In this document: one piece after another, positions 36,241-44,427 of the stretch
Position numbering within the stretch: position 1 is the stretch's first letter
Layout: each line of letters starts with the position of its first letter
Made by a program: the position numbers and the translations under genes
Notes under the pieces: generated by a model
The model's input: only the letters and a program-made list of their open reading frames with translations
Told to the model about the DNA's origin: nothing
Database searches by the model: none
Source: Pseudoclavibacter endophyticus
GTDB lineage: Bacteria > Actinomycetota > Actinomycetes > Actinomycetales > Microbacteriaceae
Assembly (NCBI RefSeq): GCF_008831085.1
Contig: NZ_WBJY01000001.1
Span: 1,488,001 to 1,552,000, forward strand
Length of the DNA: 64,000 nucleotides
Reading direction: 5' to 3'

Positions 36241-37581
36241 ATGTCTCCTGCTATTCCACTCCCCCTTGAAGTTCCAGAGCTCGATGTCGACGTCGCAGGC
36301 GGCGCGCGGTTTCGGCGGTCGATCCTGCCCGGAGGTGTGCGACTGCTGACCGAGCGGGTGCCGGGGGCATCGAGCGTGGCGATCGGCTACTGGGTTCCCG
36401 TCGGCTCCCGCGACGAAGCGCCGCACCAGTACGGCTCGACACACTTCCTCGAGCACCTGCTGTTCAAGGGCACGCCGACGCGGACCGCCTTCGACCTCGC
36501 CGTCTCGTTCGACCGCGTCGGCGGCGAGCACAACGCCGCGACCTCGCACGAGCACACGGTCTATCACGCGAAGGTCGGCGCGGACGACCTGGAGATGGCA
36601 ATCGCCTCGCTGAGCGACATGATCACGTCGAGCGTCATCGACCGCGAGGAGTTCGAAACCGAGCGCGGCGTCATCCTCGAAGAGCTCGCGATGGCCGACG
36701 ACGACCCGACCGATGTCCTGTGGGAACGCTTCTACCGCACGGCATTCGGCGCGCACCCGCTCTCCCGACCGATCGGCGGAACGCCCGACACCATCCGGGC
36801 CACCAGTCGCGACGACGTCTGGGAGCACTATCGCGCCCGGTATCGGCCCCAGGAGCTCATCGTCACGATCGCCGGAGCGGTCGAGCACGATGAGGCCCGA
36901 GCGCTCGTGACACGTACGCTCGCGGCGGGCGACTGGCGCCTCGACGACGCCGCGGCCCCCGCGCCTCGCCGCGACCCAACGCCGGCCGATGTCATACCGG
37001 AAGACGGCCTCGCGCTCGTCGAGCGACCACTCGAGCAGGTGGGGCTCATCCTCGGCAGCCGAGGGCTGCGACGCACCGACGATCGCCGCCATGCGCTCGG
37101 CCTGCTGCACCGCATCTTCGGCGGCGGCATGTCGTCCCGGCTGTTCCAAGAGGTGCGGGAGCGCCGCGGCCTCGCCTACTCCGTGCATTCGTTCGCCGGC
37201 TCCCACGCCGACGCGGGCGTGACCGGCATGTATGCGGGATGCGCGCCGGCGAAGGCCGCAGAGGTGGCCAGGGTCATGCGTGCGGAGGTCGAGAGGCTCG
37301 TCGCCGACGGGGTGACGGACGCGGAGCTCGACGACGCGAAGGGCGCCACGGCCGGAGCGTCCGCACTCGCGCTCGAGAACACCGAGACGCGCATGAACCG
37401 GCTCGGCCGCAGCGAGGTCTACGCCGGCGAGTTCGTCGACCTCGACAGCGCGCTCGAGCGCACGTCGGCGGTGACCGCCGACGAGGTGCTGACGCTCGCC
37501 GGCGAGCTCTTCGGCGGGCCGTTGCTCGCGACGGCCATCGGCACGCTTCCCGACGATGCGCGAGCAGAGCTGGAGCGCTGA
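36241..37581 (+). CDS. M16-family zinc metallopeptidase (mitochondrial-processing-peptidase-like)
   Basis: A 446-residue inverzincin. The zinc motif HFLEH (HxxEH, near residue 76) lies in STHFLEHLLFKGT, and the distal Glu ligand lies in ERGVILEELAMADDDPTD. The C-terminal half carries GGGMSSRLFQEVRERRGLAYSVHS, the usual second-domain block. There is no signal peptide. In actinobacteria this gene usually follows pnp; here the YbhB gene intervenes on the other strand. A phosphatase gene follows after 3 bases. Confidence 0.92.
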   Translation: MSPAIPLPLEVPELDVDVAGGARFRRSILPGGVRLLTERVPGASSVAIGYWVPVGSRDEAPHQYGSTHFLEHLLFKGTPTRTAFDLAVSFDRVGGEHNAATSHEHTVYHAKVGADDLEMAIASLSDMITSSVIDREEFETERGVILEELAMADDDPTDVLWERFYRTAFGAHPLSRPIGGTPDTIRATSRDDVWEHYRARYRPQELIVTIAGAVEHDEARALVTRTLAAGDWRLDDAAAPAPRRDPTPADVIPEDGLALVERPLEQVGLILGSRGLRRTDDRRHALGLLHRIFGGGMSSRLFQEVRERRGLAYSVHSFAGSHADAGVTGMYAGCAPAKAAEVARVMRAEVERLVADGVTDAELDDAKGATAGASALALENTETRMNRLGRSEVYAGEFVDLDSALERTSAVTADEVLTLAGELFGGPLLATAIGTLPDDARAELER

Positions 37582-37584
37582 GCC

Positions 37585-38187
37585 ATGTCGCACTACGTCT
37601 ACCTCGTGCGCCACGGCGAGCAGCGCGACGCGGAGCACGGCATCGACGACGGCCCACTGTCGGCCCGCGGCTCGGCGCAGGCGCATGCGATCGGCCGCCG
37701 GCTCGCCAGGGTGCCGTTCACCGCCTCGTTCACCTCGCCGCTCGACCGCGCGACCCAGACGGCCGACATCATGTCGAGCTACCTGCAGGGACCGCCGCCC
37801 GAGCCATCAGGGTTGCTGTTCGACTGCGTCCCGTCCGGGCCGACGCCCGAAACACCGAGCGTCTACGACAGCTACTTCTCCGGGGTCGCCGAGGCCGAGG
37901 TGGAGGCGGGAGCGGCCCAGATGGCCGACGCCGTCTCGACGTTCCTCACACGCGAACGAGAGCGCAAGCACACCCTGCTCGTGACGCATTCCTTCGTCAT
38001 CGGCTGGTTCGTGCGGGAGATGCTCGAGATGCCCGATTGGCGCTGGCTCGCGCTGCGCACGGGCAACGCCGCGCTCACGGTGCTCCGGCTGCGCAGGGCC
38101 CGCCCGAACGAGTTGCTCGTGCACAATGATCAGGGCCACCTGCCCCCTGAGTTGCGCACGGGCGGCAACTGGGACCTGCCGATCTAA
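37585..38187 (+). CDS. histidine phosphatase superfamily protein (phosphoglycerate-mutase-like)
   Basis: A 200-residue protein with the phosphohistidine motif VRHGEQ at residues 8-13, a FTSPLDRATQTADI segment with the second Arg, and the distal catalytic HSF in LLVTHSFVIGWF. The substrate cannot be read from sequence; family members include phosphoglycerate mutases, SixA-like phosphatases and nucleotide phosphatases. It lies 3 bases after the M16 gene, so it is probably co-transcribed. Confidence 0.85.
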   Translation: MSHYVYLVRHGEQRDAEHGIDDGPLSARGSAQAHAIGRRLARVPFTASFTSPLDRATQTADIMSSYLQGPPPEPSGLLFDCVPSGPTPETPSVYDSYFSGVAEAEVEAGAAQMADAVSTFLTRERERKHTLLVTHSFVIGWFVREMLEMPDWRWLALRTGNAALTVLRLRRARPNELLVHNDQGHLPPELRTGGNWDLPI

Positions 38188-38257
38188 GCCAACGACCCCG
38201 ATCCCGGCGCTGACCGGCGCGCGCCGGCTACCGAACTGCCGACCCCGGCAACCCGCG

Positions 38258-38263
38258 TACCCT
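38258..38263 (+). promoter_or_regulatory. -10 element of the leaderless 23-residue ORF
   Basis: TACCCT ends 6 bases before ATG 38270, the same geometry as at confirmed-type leaderless genes in this window. Confidence 0.5.
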
Positions 38264-38269
38264 TGGGGC

Positions 38270-38341
38270 ATGCAGTACCCCGCCGACGCCCCACGAGCAT
38301 CCGTGCCATCGAACGCCCCCGTCGCGGAGTCCGGCGCCTGA
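38270..38341 (+). CDS. short leaderless upstream ORF, 23 residues
   Basis: ATG 38270 follows a -10 element by 6 bases, and the frame runs 23 codons to TGA 38339-38341. The stop shares its last base with the ATG of the following gene, so translation could re-initiate there; the downstream ATG has no ribosome site of its own. The peptide begins MQYPADAPRA and is Pro/Ala/Ser-rich, without a run of a single amino acid that would suggest attenuation. Confidence 0.45.
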   Translation: MQYPADAPRASVPSNAPVAESGA

Positions 38342-38811
38342 TGCGCGGGCTCTTGACGAAGGTCGGCGTCCTCGTCATCACGGCGCTGCTCGCGCTGTAC
38401 CTGACGCTGACGGTGCGGCAGTCGTGGCTGCTCATCACGGGGGCCGACGCGGTCGGCGTGGGCATCGGGCTCGCCCTCATCGTGCTGCCTGCCCTCGCCG
38501 CGGCGTTCATCGCCCGCGAACTCGTCTTCGGCATGCAGGCGCAGCGCCTGACCGACCGCATGATCGACGATGACGCGCTCCCCGTCGACGACCTTCCGCG
38601 GAGCCCGAGCGGACGGGTCGAGCGTGCGGCCGCCGACGAGGACTTCCCTCGCTGGAAGGCGGCGGTCGAGGCCGCGCCAGACGATTGGCGCGCGTGGTAT
38701 CGGCTCGGCATCGCCTACAGAGCGTCAAGCGATACGAGGCGCGCGCGAGCGGCCGTGCGGACCGCGATCAAGCTCGAGCGCGACGATCGGCGCGCGCCGG
38801 CCGACGCGTAG
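38341..38811 (+). CDS. small membrane protein with a TPR-like tail
   Basis: A 156-residue protein with two hydrophobic helices (residues 8-25 and 37-58) followed by a soluble tail. The tail has DFPRWKAAVEAAPDDWRAWYRLGIAYRAS, which resembles one TPR unit, and a basic end. ATG 38341 overlaps the stop of the short ORF (TGATG). The function is unknown. It converges on the SDR39U1 gene with 13 bases between them. Confidence 0.65.
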   Translation: MRGLLTKVGVLVITALLALYLTLTVRQSWLLITGADAVGVGIGLALIVLPALAAAFIARELVFGMQAQRLTDRMIDDDALPVDDLPRSPSGRVERAAADEDFPRWKAAVEAAPDDWRAWYRLGIAYRASSDTRRARAAVRTAIKLERDDRRAPADA

Positions 38812-38824
38812 ACGCCTCACGAGG

Positions 38825-39766
38825 TTATTCCTCGATATCCGCGAAATCGGGCGAGCGAAGCGCTCGGTCGATCGCCTGCTGCGCCGTCGCCTCGCGGAAC
38901 GGCATGTCGAGCTGGAGCAGGCGCTTGGGCTCCGCGCGCTGATCGAAGAGGAAGAGCTCGCGGCCGGCTTCCCGCAGCGTGAAGCCGATGAGGCTCTTCG
39001 GCGTCTTGAGCACCCTCGGGCGCCCGAGCCGGCTCGCGAGGTGTGTCATGAACTCATCGGAGGTGCAGGGTGTCGGCCCGGCCACGATGAGGGGCCCCGA
39101 AACGTCGTCGCGCTTGAGTGCGAGCTCGACGGCGCGCACCGTGTCGCGGATGCCCACCCACGGCCAGTGCTGCGTCCCATCGCCGAGCTGCGTCAGCAGG
39201 CCCAATTGTCCGAGCGCCTTCAGGAGGGGGAGGAAGCCGCTCTCGCCCACGACGAGCCCGAACCGCACGAGCACGACCCGGGTACCCTCTGGTGCCGTGC
39301 GCGCAGCGGCCTCCCATCGCTCCACCACCTTGGGGAGAAAGCCGTCGGTCGCGACCGCGGACTCCTCGTTCAGCACCTCGTCCGGCCGATCGCCGTAGAC
39401 CCCCATGGCGGAGGCGTTGATGAGCGTACGGGGCGGCACCTCGCACGCCGCGATGGCCTTCGTGATCGTGAGGGTCGCGTTGACGCGCGATCGCAAAATG
39501 TCCTTCTTGACCGGATATGTCCACGGCAGACGCCCGAGTCGAGATCCCGCGAGGTTGACGACCGCATCGGCGCCGTCGATGATGCGGGCGTCGAGGCGGC
39601 GCCCGTTCGGATCCCAGCGCCGCTCGCGCTCACCGGCCGGCTCGCGGCGCACGAGCTGCGTCACGAGATGGCCGCTGCTCTCGAGGGACGCGATCAGTGA
39701 CCTGCCGATCAGTCCAGAGGCCCCTGCGACGACGATGTGCTTGGCGGACGACTGGTTCGTACCCAT
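38825..39766 (-). CDS. SDR39U1/YfcH-type (TIGR01777) NAD-dependent epimerase-like protein
   Basis: A 313-residue atypical short-chain dehydrogenase with the GASGLIGRSL nucleotide motif near residue 15, VNLAGSRLG, an LINASAMGVYG block with the active-site Tyr, and a C-terminal DUF1731 domain ending in AQQAIDRAL. Homologues have been tied to cell division and to epimerase-like activity, but no reaction is established. ATG 39766 lies 7 bases after a TAGCGT -10 element; the longer upstream frame overlaps the opposite gene and is rejected. Confidence 0.85.
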   Translation of the reverse strand: MGTNQSSAKHIVVAGASGLIGRSLIASLESSGHLVTQLVRREPAGERERRWDPNGRRLDARIIDGADAVVNLAGSRLGRLPWTYPVKKDILRSRVNATLTITKAIAACEVPPRTLINASAMGVYGDRPDEVLNEESAVATDGFLPKVVERWEAAARTAPEGTRVVLVRFGLVVGESGFLPLLKALGQLGLLTQLGDGTQHWPWVGIRDTVRAVELALKRDDVSGPLIVAGPTPCTSDEFMTHLASRLGRPRVLKTPKSLIGFTLREAGRELFLFDQRAEPKRLLQLDMPFREATAQQAIDRALRSPDFADIEE

Positions 39767-39773
39767 GGGAGCA

Positions 39774-39779
39774 ACGCTA
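39774..39779 (-). promoter_or_regulatory. -10 element of the leaderless SDR39U1 gene
   Basis: TAGCGT on the minus strand ends 7 bases before ATG 39766; no ribosome-binding site. Confidence 0.5.
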
Positions 39780-39820
39780 ACCTGACGCGCCGTGATGGGA
39801 GCCGAGTGTCGGCACCGCGA

Positions 39821-39826
39821 TACGAT
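39821..39826 (+). promoter_or_regulatory. -10 element of hemW
   Basis: TACGAT lies 31 bases before the preferred GTG 39858. The in-frame ATG 39825 falls inside the hexamer and so is unlikely to be used. Confidence 0.4.
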
Positions 39827-39857
39827 GCCAGGATGCAACGATCGACCCGCGCCGCCC

Positions 39858-41069
39858 GTGCCGAGCGCACTTCCTGACGGCGAGCCGTTGCCGGCCGGCG
39901 GTGTATTGCCGGCCGAGGCAGGTGCGGGGGCACGCGAGCGCGATTTCGGCGCATACGTGCACGTGCCGTTCTGCCGCGTGCGCTGCGGCTACTGCGACTT
40001 CAACACCTACACGGCGACCGAACTGCGCGGGGTGAGCCAGGCGAGCTACCACGAGGAGGTCGCCCTCGAGATCGCGTTCGCGCGGCGCGTGCTCGACGGA
40101 GTCGGAGCCGCGAGAGAACTGCGAACGGTGTTCTTCGGCGGCGGGACGCCCACGCTGCTGCCGGCCGCGCACCTCGTTGCCATGCTGGCCGCGCTTCGCC
40201 AGACCTTCGGGCTCGCCGCCGGCGCCGAGGTGACGGTGGAGGCCAACCCCGACTCCGTCACACCAGGGTCGCTCGCCGAGCTGGCGGCCGGTGGCGTGAC
40301 GCGCGTGAGCTTCGGCGTGCAGTCGGCCGTGCCGCACGTGCTGCGCACCCTCGATCGCACGCACGACCCGGCGAACGTTCCGGCGGCCGTCGCGGCGGCG
40401 AAAGCCGCCGGCCTGGAAGTGAGCGTCGATCTCATCTACGGCGCGCCGGGGGAGTCGATGGACGACTGGCGTACCTCGCTCGACACCGCGATCGCGCTCG
40501 AGCCACATCACGTGAGCGCCTATTCCCTCATCATTGAGGAAGGCACGCAGCTCGCCCGCCGCATTCGCCGTGGCGAGCTGCCCGATGTCGAGGCCGACAT
40601 GCAGGCCGACATGTACGAGGCCGCCGACGCCGCGCTCGGCGACGCGGGGTACGAGTGGTACGAGGTGAGCAACTGGTCGCGAGGCGGCGCCCATCCGTCG
40701 CGCCACAATCTCTCGTATTGGCGAGACGCCGACTGGTGGGGTTTCGGACCCGGTGCTCACTCCCACGTCGGCGGAGTGCGGTGGTGGAACGCGAAACATC
40801 CCGCTGCATACGCGCAGCGACTGCACGCGGGCGAGACCCCGGGAGTCGGCCGCGAGGTGCTCGACGAGGGCACGAAGCGCTTCGAACGCGTCATGCTCGG
40901 CGTGCGCCTGCGCGAGGGCCTCGATGCGCAGGTGCTTGTCGACCGCACGCCCGTCGCGGGCCTGATCGCCGACGGTCTGGTCGACGCCCGGGCGGCGCTC
41001 GGAGGTCGCATCGTTCCGACCCTGCGGGGCCGCCTGCTCGGCGATGCCGTCGCGCGGCGGTTGACGTAG
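39858..41069 (+). CDS. hemW: radical SAM heme chaperone HemW (coproporphyrinogen III oxidase-like)
   Basis: A radical SAM protein that binds heme and is proposed to deliver it to membrane enzymes; it is often misnamed oxygen-independent coproporphyrinogen oxidase. The 403-residue protein has the CRVRCGYCDFN cluster motif (CxxxCxxC), the FFGGGTPTLL block, VTVEANPDS and a C-terminal HemN domain. GTG 39858 (PSALPDGEP start) matches the conserved beginning of this family in related bacteria. The gene lies close to hrcA-dnaJ, a common actinobacterial arrangement. Confidence 0.9.
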   Translation: MPSALPDGEPLPAGGVLPAEAGAGARERDFGAYVHVPFCRVRCGYCDFNTYTATELRGVSQASYHEEVALEIAFARRVLDGVGAARELRTVFFGGGTPTLLPAAHLVAMLAALRQTFGLAAGAEVTVEANPDSVTPGSLAELAAGGVTRVSFGVQSAVPHVLRTLDRTHDPANVPAAVAAAKAAGLEVSVDLIYGAPGESMDDWRTSLDTAIALEPHHVSAYSLIIEEGTQLARRIRRGELPDVEADMQADMYEAADAALGDAGYEWYEVSNWSRGGAHPSRHNLSYWRDADWWGFGPGAHSHVGGVRWWNAKHPAAYAQRLHAGETPGVGREVLDEGTKRFERVMLGVRLREGLDAQVLVDRTPVAGLIADGLVDARAALGGRIVPTLRGRLLGDAVARRLT

Positions 41070-41110
41070 GGTCCGCTACGGCGCCGAGGGCGCCCCTCGC
41101 CGCTCGCCCC

Positions 41111-41116
41111 TAGGCT
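41111..41116 (+). promoter_or_regulatory. -10 element of leaderless dapB
   Basis: TAGGCT ends 7 bases before ATG 41124; no ribosome-binding site. Confidence 0.55.
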
Positions 41117-41123
41117 TGCCCGC

Positions 41124-41852
41124 ATGAGTATCGCTGTTGCCGTTCATGGAGCCACCGGCCGCATGGGGCGCTTCATCACGCGTCTCGTCGACGAGGCCGA
41201 CGACCTGACACTTCACGCCGGTCTCTCGAGCGACACGCCGCTCGCGGAGGCCGACGGGGCCGATGTGCTCATCGACGTCTCGCGCATCGAGTCGTCGGAG
41301 CGCGCCGTTTCGTATGCGCTTGAGCGCGGCATCGACGTCGTTGTCGGCACGAGTGGGTGGAGCGTGGAGCGCATCGATCGCCTCGAGGAGGAGGTGCCGA
41401 GCGGTCGGGGAGTGATCATCGTGCCGAACTTCTCGCTGGGCAGCGTGCTCGGCACGCACCTTTCGGCCGTCGCTGGCCGCTTCTTCGACTCGGTCGAGAT
41501 CATCGAGGCGCACCACGACCGCAAGGTCGACTCGCCATCCGGAACGGCGGTTCGGACTGCCGAGCGGATCGCGGGGGCCCGCGCCGATGCCGGACTCGCG
41601 GCCCTGGTGGCGCCGAATGACGACCAGGATGCCAGGGGCTCGGTCGTCGACGGGGTCGCAATCCACTCGGTGCGGCTGCGCGGGGTCGTGGCCGATCAGC
41701 AGGTGCTGTTCGGCGGCACCGGCGAGGTGCTGTCCGTGCGCCACGAGACCATCACGCAGTCGGCGTACGAGCGGGGCGTCCTGATGGCTATCCGCGCGGC
41801 CCCCGATGCGACGGGCGTCACGGTCGGGCTCGACGCCCTCCTCGGCCTCTGA
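41124..41852 (+). CDS. dapB: 4-hydroxy-tetrahydrodipicolinate reductase
   Basis: Reduces HTPA to tetrahydrodipicolinate in the diaminopimelate/lysine pathway. The 242-residue protein begins with AVHGATGRMGRFI (NAD(P) motif). It then has VVVGTSGW, VPNFSLGSVLG, the EAHHDRKVDSPSGTA active-site block with the catalytic His-His and Lys, and GEVLSVRHETITQSAYERGV near the end. It matches the short actinobacterial form. A strong bidirectional terminator follows. Confidence 0.95.
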   Translation: MSIAVAVHGATGRMGRFITRLVDEADDLTLHAGLSSDTPLAEADGADVLIDVSRIESSERAVSYALERGIDVVVGTSGWSVERIDRLEEEVPSGRGVIIVPNFSLGSVLGTHLSAVAGRFFDSVEIIEAHHDRKVDSPSGTAVRTAERIAGARADAGLAALVAPNDDQDARGSVVDGVAIHSVRLRGVVADQQVLFGGTGEVLSVRHETITQSAYERGVLMAIRAAPDATGVTVGLDALLGL

Positions 41853-41901
41853 CGGGGCGGCGCAGCGACGGGACGTGGAGACCGGCGGTCGCGCGCCCCA
41901 A

Positions 41902-41948
41902 CACGACCGCGCCGGCCGCGACACAGGGTCGCGACCGGCGCGGTCGTG
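41902..41948. terminator. bidirectional terminator between dapB and the DUF4870 gene
   Basis: A long hairpin: an outer perfect 14-base stem (CACGACCGCGCCGG), a 1-base mismatch, an inner 6-base stem (CGCGAC) and loop ACAGG. It ends 15 bases before the convergent gene's stop. Confidence 0.8.
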
Positions 41949-41962
41949 GTGGGGAGAGAGTC

Positions 41963-43114
41963 CTACTTGATGAAGCGGATGTTGACCGGGTACCGGTACG
42001 GCGTGCCCGTGTTGTTGACGTGCAGCCCGCCGATGATCGCGAAGATGATCGTCGCGATCGAGATCGCCATGGAAACGAGTCCGAACAGGAATCCGATGCC
42101 CACGAACGACAGCACCGTGAAGAGGATCCACGACGCCGCCTGAGCGATGACCACCGTGATGCCGAAGTTCGTGGCCTCCTTGCCCTCCGACTCGGCAAGG
42201 GATCCGCGTTCGCGCGTCACCAGCCAGATGATGAGCGGCCCGAGCACACCGACGATGTTCAGCAGGTGCGCGAACATGCCGATCTGCTTGGTCGCGGCAA
42301 CTGCGCCCTGCTGGCCACCGTAGGGGGCGCCGTACGCCTGGCCGGGCTGGCCGCCGTAGGGCTGCTGGCCGGGCTGGCCGCCGTAGGGCTGCTGGCCGGG
42401 CTGGCCGCCGTAGGGCTGCTGGCCGGGCTGGCCGCCGTAGGGCTGCTGGCCGGGCTGGCCGCCGTAGGGCTGCTGGCCCGGCTGGCCGCCGTAAGGCTGC
42501 TGACCCGGCTGGCCGCCGTAAGGCTGCTGGCCCGCCTGCGCGCCATACGCCTGACCGTAGCCGCCCGCCTCCGAGTGCTGCTGCCCGTAAGGCGCACCGC
42601 TCGGAGTCTGGCTGGGCTGCGCGCCGTACGCCGTCCCGCCCTGCGGCTGGGCGGGCTGGCCGTAGGCTCCGGCCTGGGGCTCTCCCGGCTGCTGGCCGTA
42701 GGACGCCGCGCCCTGGGCGGCCTCGTTCGTCTGGCCGTACGAGGAGGCGGGCGTCTGCGCCTCCGGCGTCGTGTCGGCCTGTCCGTACGGCGACGAAGTC
42801 TGGCTGGTCGGCGAACCGTATGGCGAGCTCTGACCGCCGTCGGTCGACCCGTACGACGACGCGGGGCTCGCCTCGGCCGAACCGTAGGGCGACGCTGAGG
42901 TCTGGCCCGCGTCGGACGAGCCAGAGGGGAGCGACGAGCCGTAGGGCGACACGGCTTCGGCTGCCGGGGTCGCGTCGGCCTGTCCGTACGGCGAGGACGC
43001 CTGGCCGTAGGGGGAGGCGGACGACTGGCCGTACGGCGAGGTCTGACCTGGCGTCGTCGAGGTTGCGTCGTTGCGTGGCTCCTCCGGGGAGCCCGGATTC
43101 TGCGGGTCGGTCAT
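41963..43114 (-). CDS. DUF4870 membrane protein with Pro/Gln/Tyr-rich repeat N-terminus
   Basis: A 383-residue protein. The first roughly 280 residues are low-complexity (SPYGQ, SSPYG and QQPYGGQPG units). The last 100 form a DUF4870 domain with about three helices (IGMFAHLLNIVGVLGPLIIWL, a second block beginning NFGITVVIAQ, and a third beginning LFGLVSMAI) and a basic end. Such proteins are widespread in actinobacteria and of unknown function; the tail may bind cell-division or wall proteins. ATG 43114 has an AAGGAG site. Seven 27-base repeats lie in the gene. Confidence 0.8.
   Translation of the reverse strand: MTDPQNPGSPEEPRNDATSTTPGQTSPYGQSSASPYGQASSPYGQADATPAAEAVSPYGSSLPSGSSDAGQTSASPYGSAEASPASSYGSTDGGQSSPYGSPTSQTSSPYGQADTTPEAQTPASSYGQTNEAAQGAASYGQQPGEPQAGAYGQPAQPQGGTAYGAQPSQTPSGAPYGQQHSEAGGYGQAYGAQAGQQPYGGQPGQQPYGGQPGQQPYGGQPGQQPYGGQPGQQPYGGQPGQQPYGGQPGQQPYGGQPGQAYGAPYGGQQGAVAATKQIGMFAHLLNIVGVLGPLIIWLVTRERGSLAESEGKEATNFGITVVIAQAASWILFTVLSFVGIGFLFGLVSMAISIATIIFAIIGGLHVNNTGTPYRYPVNIRFIK
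42341..42529. repeat. seven tandem 27-base repeats in the DUF4870 gene
   Basis: Seven consecutive units of exactly 27 bases encode QQPYGGQPG. The five units at 42341-42475 are identical; the last two (42476-42529) differ at one or two positions. Copy number could vary between strains by slippage. Confidence 0.9.
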
Positions 43115-43255
43115 GGACAGCTCCTTCGAGTGTGCGCCGAGAGCATTCCGTTTTCGCCCACGACGTTTGGAGCGCGTGACTCGCGCTGCACACCAGGATG
43201 CCATGCGATGCCTCGCGGGTCGCGCCCCGTCCGCGTCTGATTCCTCGGGCAGGGG

Positions 43256-43261
43256 TAGCAT
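43256..43261 (+). promoter_or_regulatory. -10 element of hrcA
   Basis: TAGCAT overlaps the first base of the CIRCE operator and leaves a leader of about 65 bases. Confidence 0.5.
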
Positions 43262-43287
43262 TGGCAGTCGAACCCGGCGAGTGCCAG
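43261..43287 (+). promoter_or_regulatory. CIRCE operator (HrcA binding site)
   Basis: TTGGCAGTC-N9-GAGTGCCAG closely matches the CIRCE inverted repeat (TTAGCACTC-N9-GAGTGCTAA), with actinobacterial-style variants and two arm mismatches. It starts at the last base of the hrcA -10, so HrcA bound here would block transcription of its own operon until heat shock. Confidence 0.75.
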
Positions 43288-43330
43288 GAATGCGCCGTTG
43301 GGATGACGACGAGCGATCGATGGGGGTGCC

Positions 43331-44362
43331 ATGGCTTCGGAACGCAGCGTCGAAGTGTTGCGCGTGATCGTCTCCGACTACATTCAGAACCGCGAGCCCG
43401 TCGGTTCGAAGACGATCGCCGATCGCCACGGGTTCGGGGTCTCGTCGGCAACGATCCGCAATGACATGGCGATCCTCGAGGACGCGGGCCTTATCGTCGC
43501 CCCGCATACGTCATCCGGCCGCATCCCCACGGACAAGGGCTATCGGCTGTTCGTCGACCGATTCGGTCATCTGCGCCCGCTTTCGAGCGCTCAGCGTCGC
43601 GCGGTCGAGTCGTTTCTCGAGGGCACCACCGATCTCGATGAGGTCCTCACGCGGGCCGTGCGGTCGCTTTCCCAGCTCACGAACAGCGTCGCCGTCGCGC
43701 AGGTTCCCTCGCTGGCAACGGCGATCATCCACCACGTCGAGTTCGTACGCCTGAGCGAACGACGGGTGCTCACCGTCGTGATCACCGACTCCGGCCGGGT
43801 CGAGCAGCGGATCGGCGAAGTTGCCGAACCCGTTGACGACGAACTGCTGACGAACCTGCGGGAACGCATCTCGCCGCTGCTGGTCGGCACGTCGGTGGGG
43901 GATGCCGCCGTCGCGTTGCGAGACGTCTCAGGGCTGTTCGCGGAGCATGACGCCGAACTCGTCTCGCCGATCATCGTCAACCTGTTCGAGCAAGTTCTCG
44001 CCAACAGGCAAGAGCGGTTTATCATTGCGGGCGCTGCGAACCTCGCACGCACCGAGCAAGACTTCCCGTCGACCATCCTGCCTGTCCTCGAGGCGATCGA
44101 AGAGCACGTGGTGCTGCTGCGCCTCTTCGGCGAACTGAGTCAGGCCGAACGGTCCGACCGCGTGTCCGTTCGGATCGGCCGGGAGCACACGCAGGAGGAG
44201 TTCGCTGAGACGGCCGTGCTCGGCACGGGCTTCGCGAGCGATCACGGCCGTTCGGGGCTGGGCGTCATCGGCCCGACCCGCATGGACTACCAGCACAACA
44301 TGGCGGCGGTGCGCGCCGTTGCGCGTTACCTCTCGAGGGCGCTCGGCGACGAAGCGCACTGA
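43331..44362 (+). CDS. hrcA: heat-inducible transcription repressor HrcA
   Basis: Represses heat-shock genes by binding CIRCE, with GroEL-dependent stability. The 343-residue protein has an N-terminal winged-helix DNA-binding domain (ILRVIVSDYIQNREPVGSK-type start; GVSSATIRNDMAILE) and the GYRLFVD block. The rest is a GAF-like/dimerisation region ending with GPTRMDYQHNMAAVRAVARYLS. It is the first gene of the operon, preceded by its own CIRCE site, and dnaJ follows after 65 bases. Confidence 0.96.
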   Translation: MASERSVEVLRVIVSDYIQNREPVGSKTIADRHGFGVSSATIRNDMAILEDAGLIVAPHTSSGRIPTDKGYRLFVDRFGHLRPLSSAQRRAVESFLEGTTDLDEVLTRAVRSLSQLTNSVAVAQVPSLATAIIHHVEFVRLSERRVLTVVITDSGRVEQRIGEVAEPVDDELLTNLRERISPLLVGTSVGDAAVALRDVSGLFAEHDAELVSPIIVNLFEQVLANRQERFIIAGAANLARTEQDFPSTILPVLEAIEEHVVLLRLFGELSQAERSDRVSVRIGREHTQEEFAETAVLGTGFASDHGRSGLGVIGPTRMDYQHNMAAVRAVARYLSRALGDEAH

Positions 44363-44427
44363 GCGACCGAAACGGACGACCCCTCCCGCGCATCCCGCGG
44401 GCAGACACGACCGAAGGAGTGCCACTC

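Noticed and set aside
35881-37686. A 601-codon minus-strand frame opposite the M16 peptidase gene
   Set aside because: Antisense shadow; the plus-strand peptidase has an intact zinc site and promoter.
38263-38340. An N-terminal extension of the membrane/TPR protein from 38263
   Set aside because: It would start at a codon inside the -10 element and is Arg/Pro-rich; ATG 38341 begins the first helix.
42259-42597. A possible CRISPR array in the 27-base repeats
   Set aside because: Units are contiguous without spacers and encode QQPYGGQPG in frame, so it is a coding tandem repeat.
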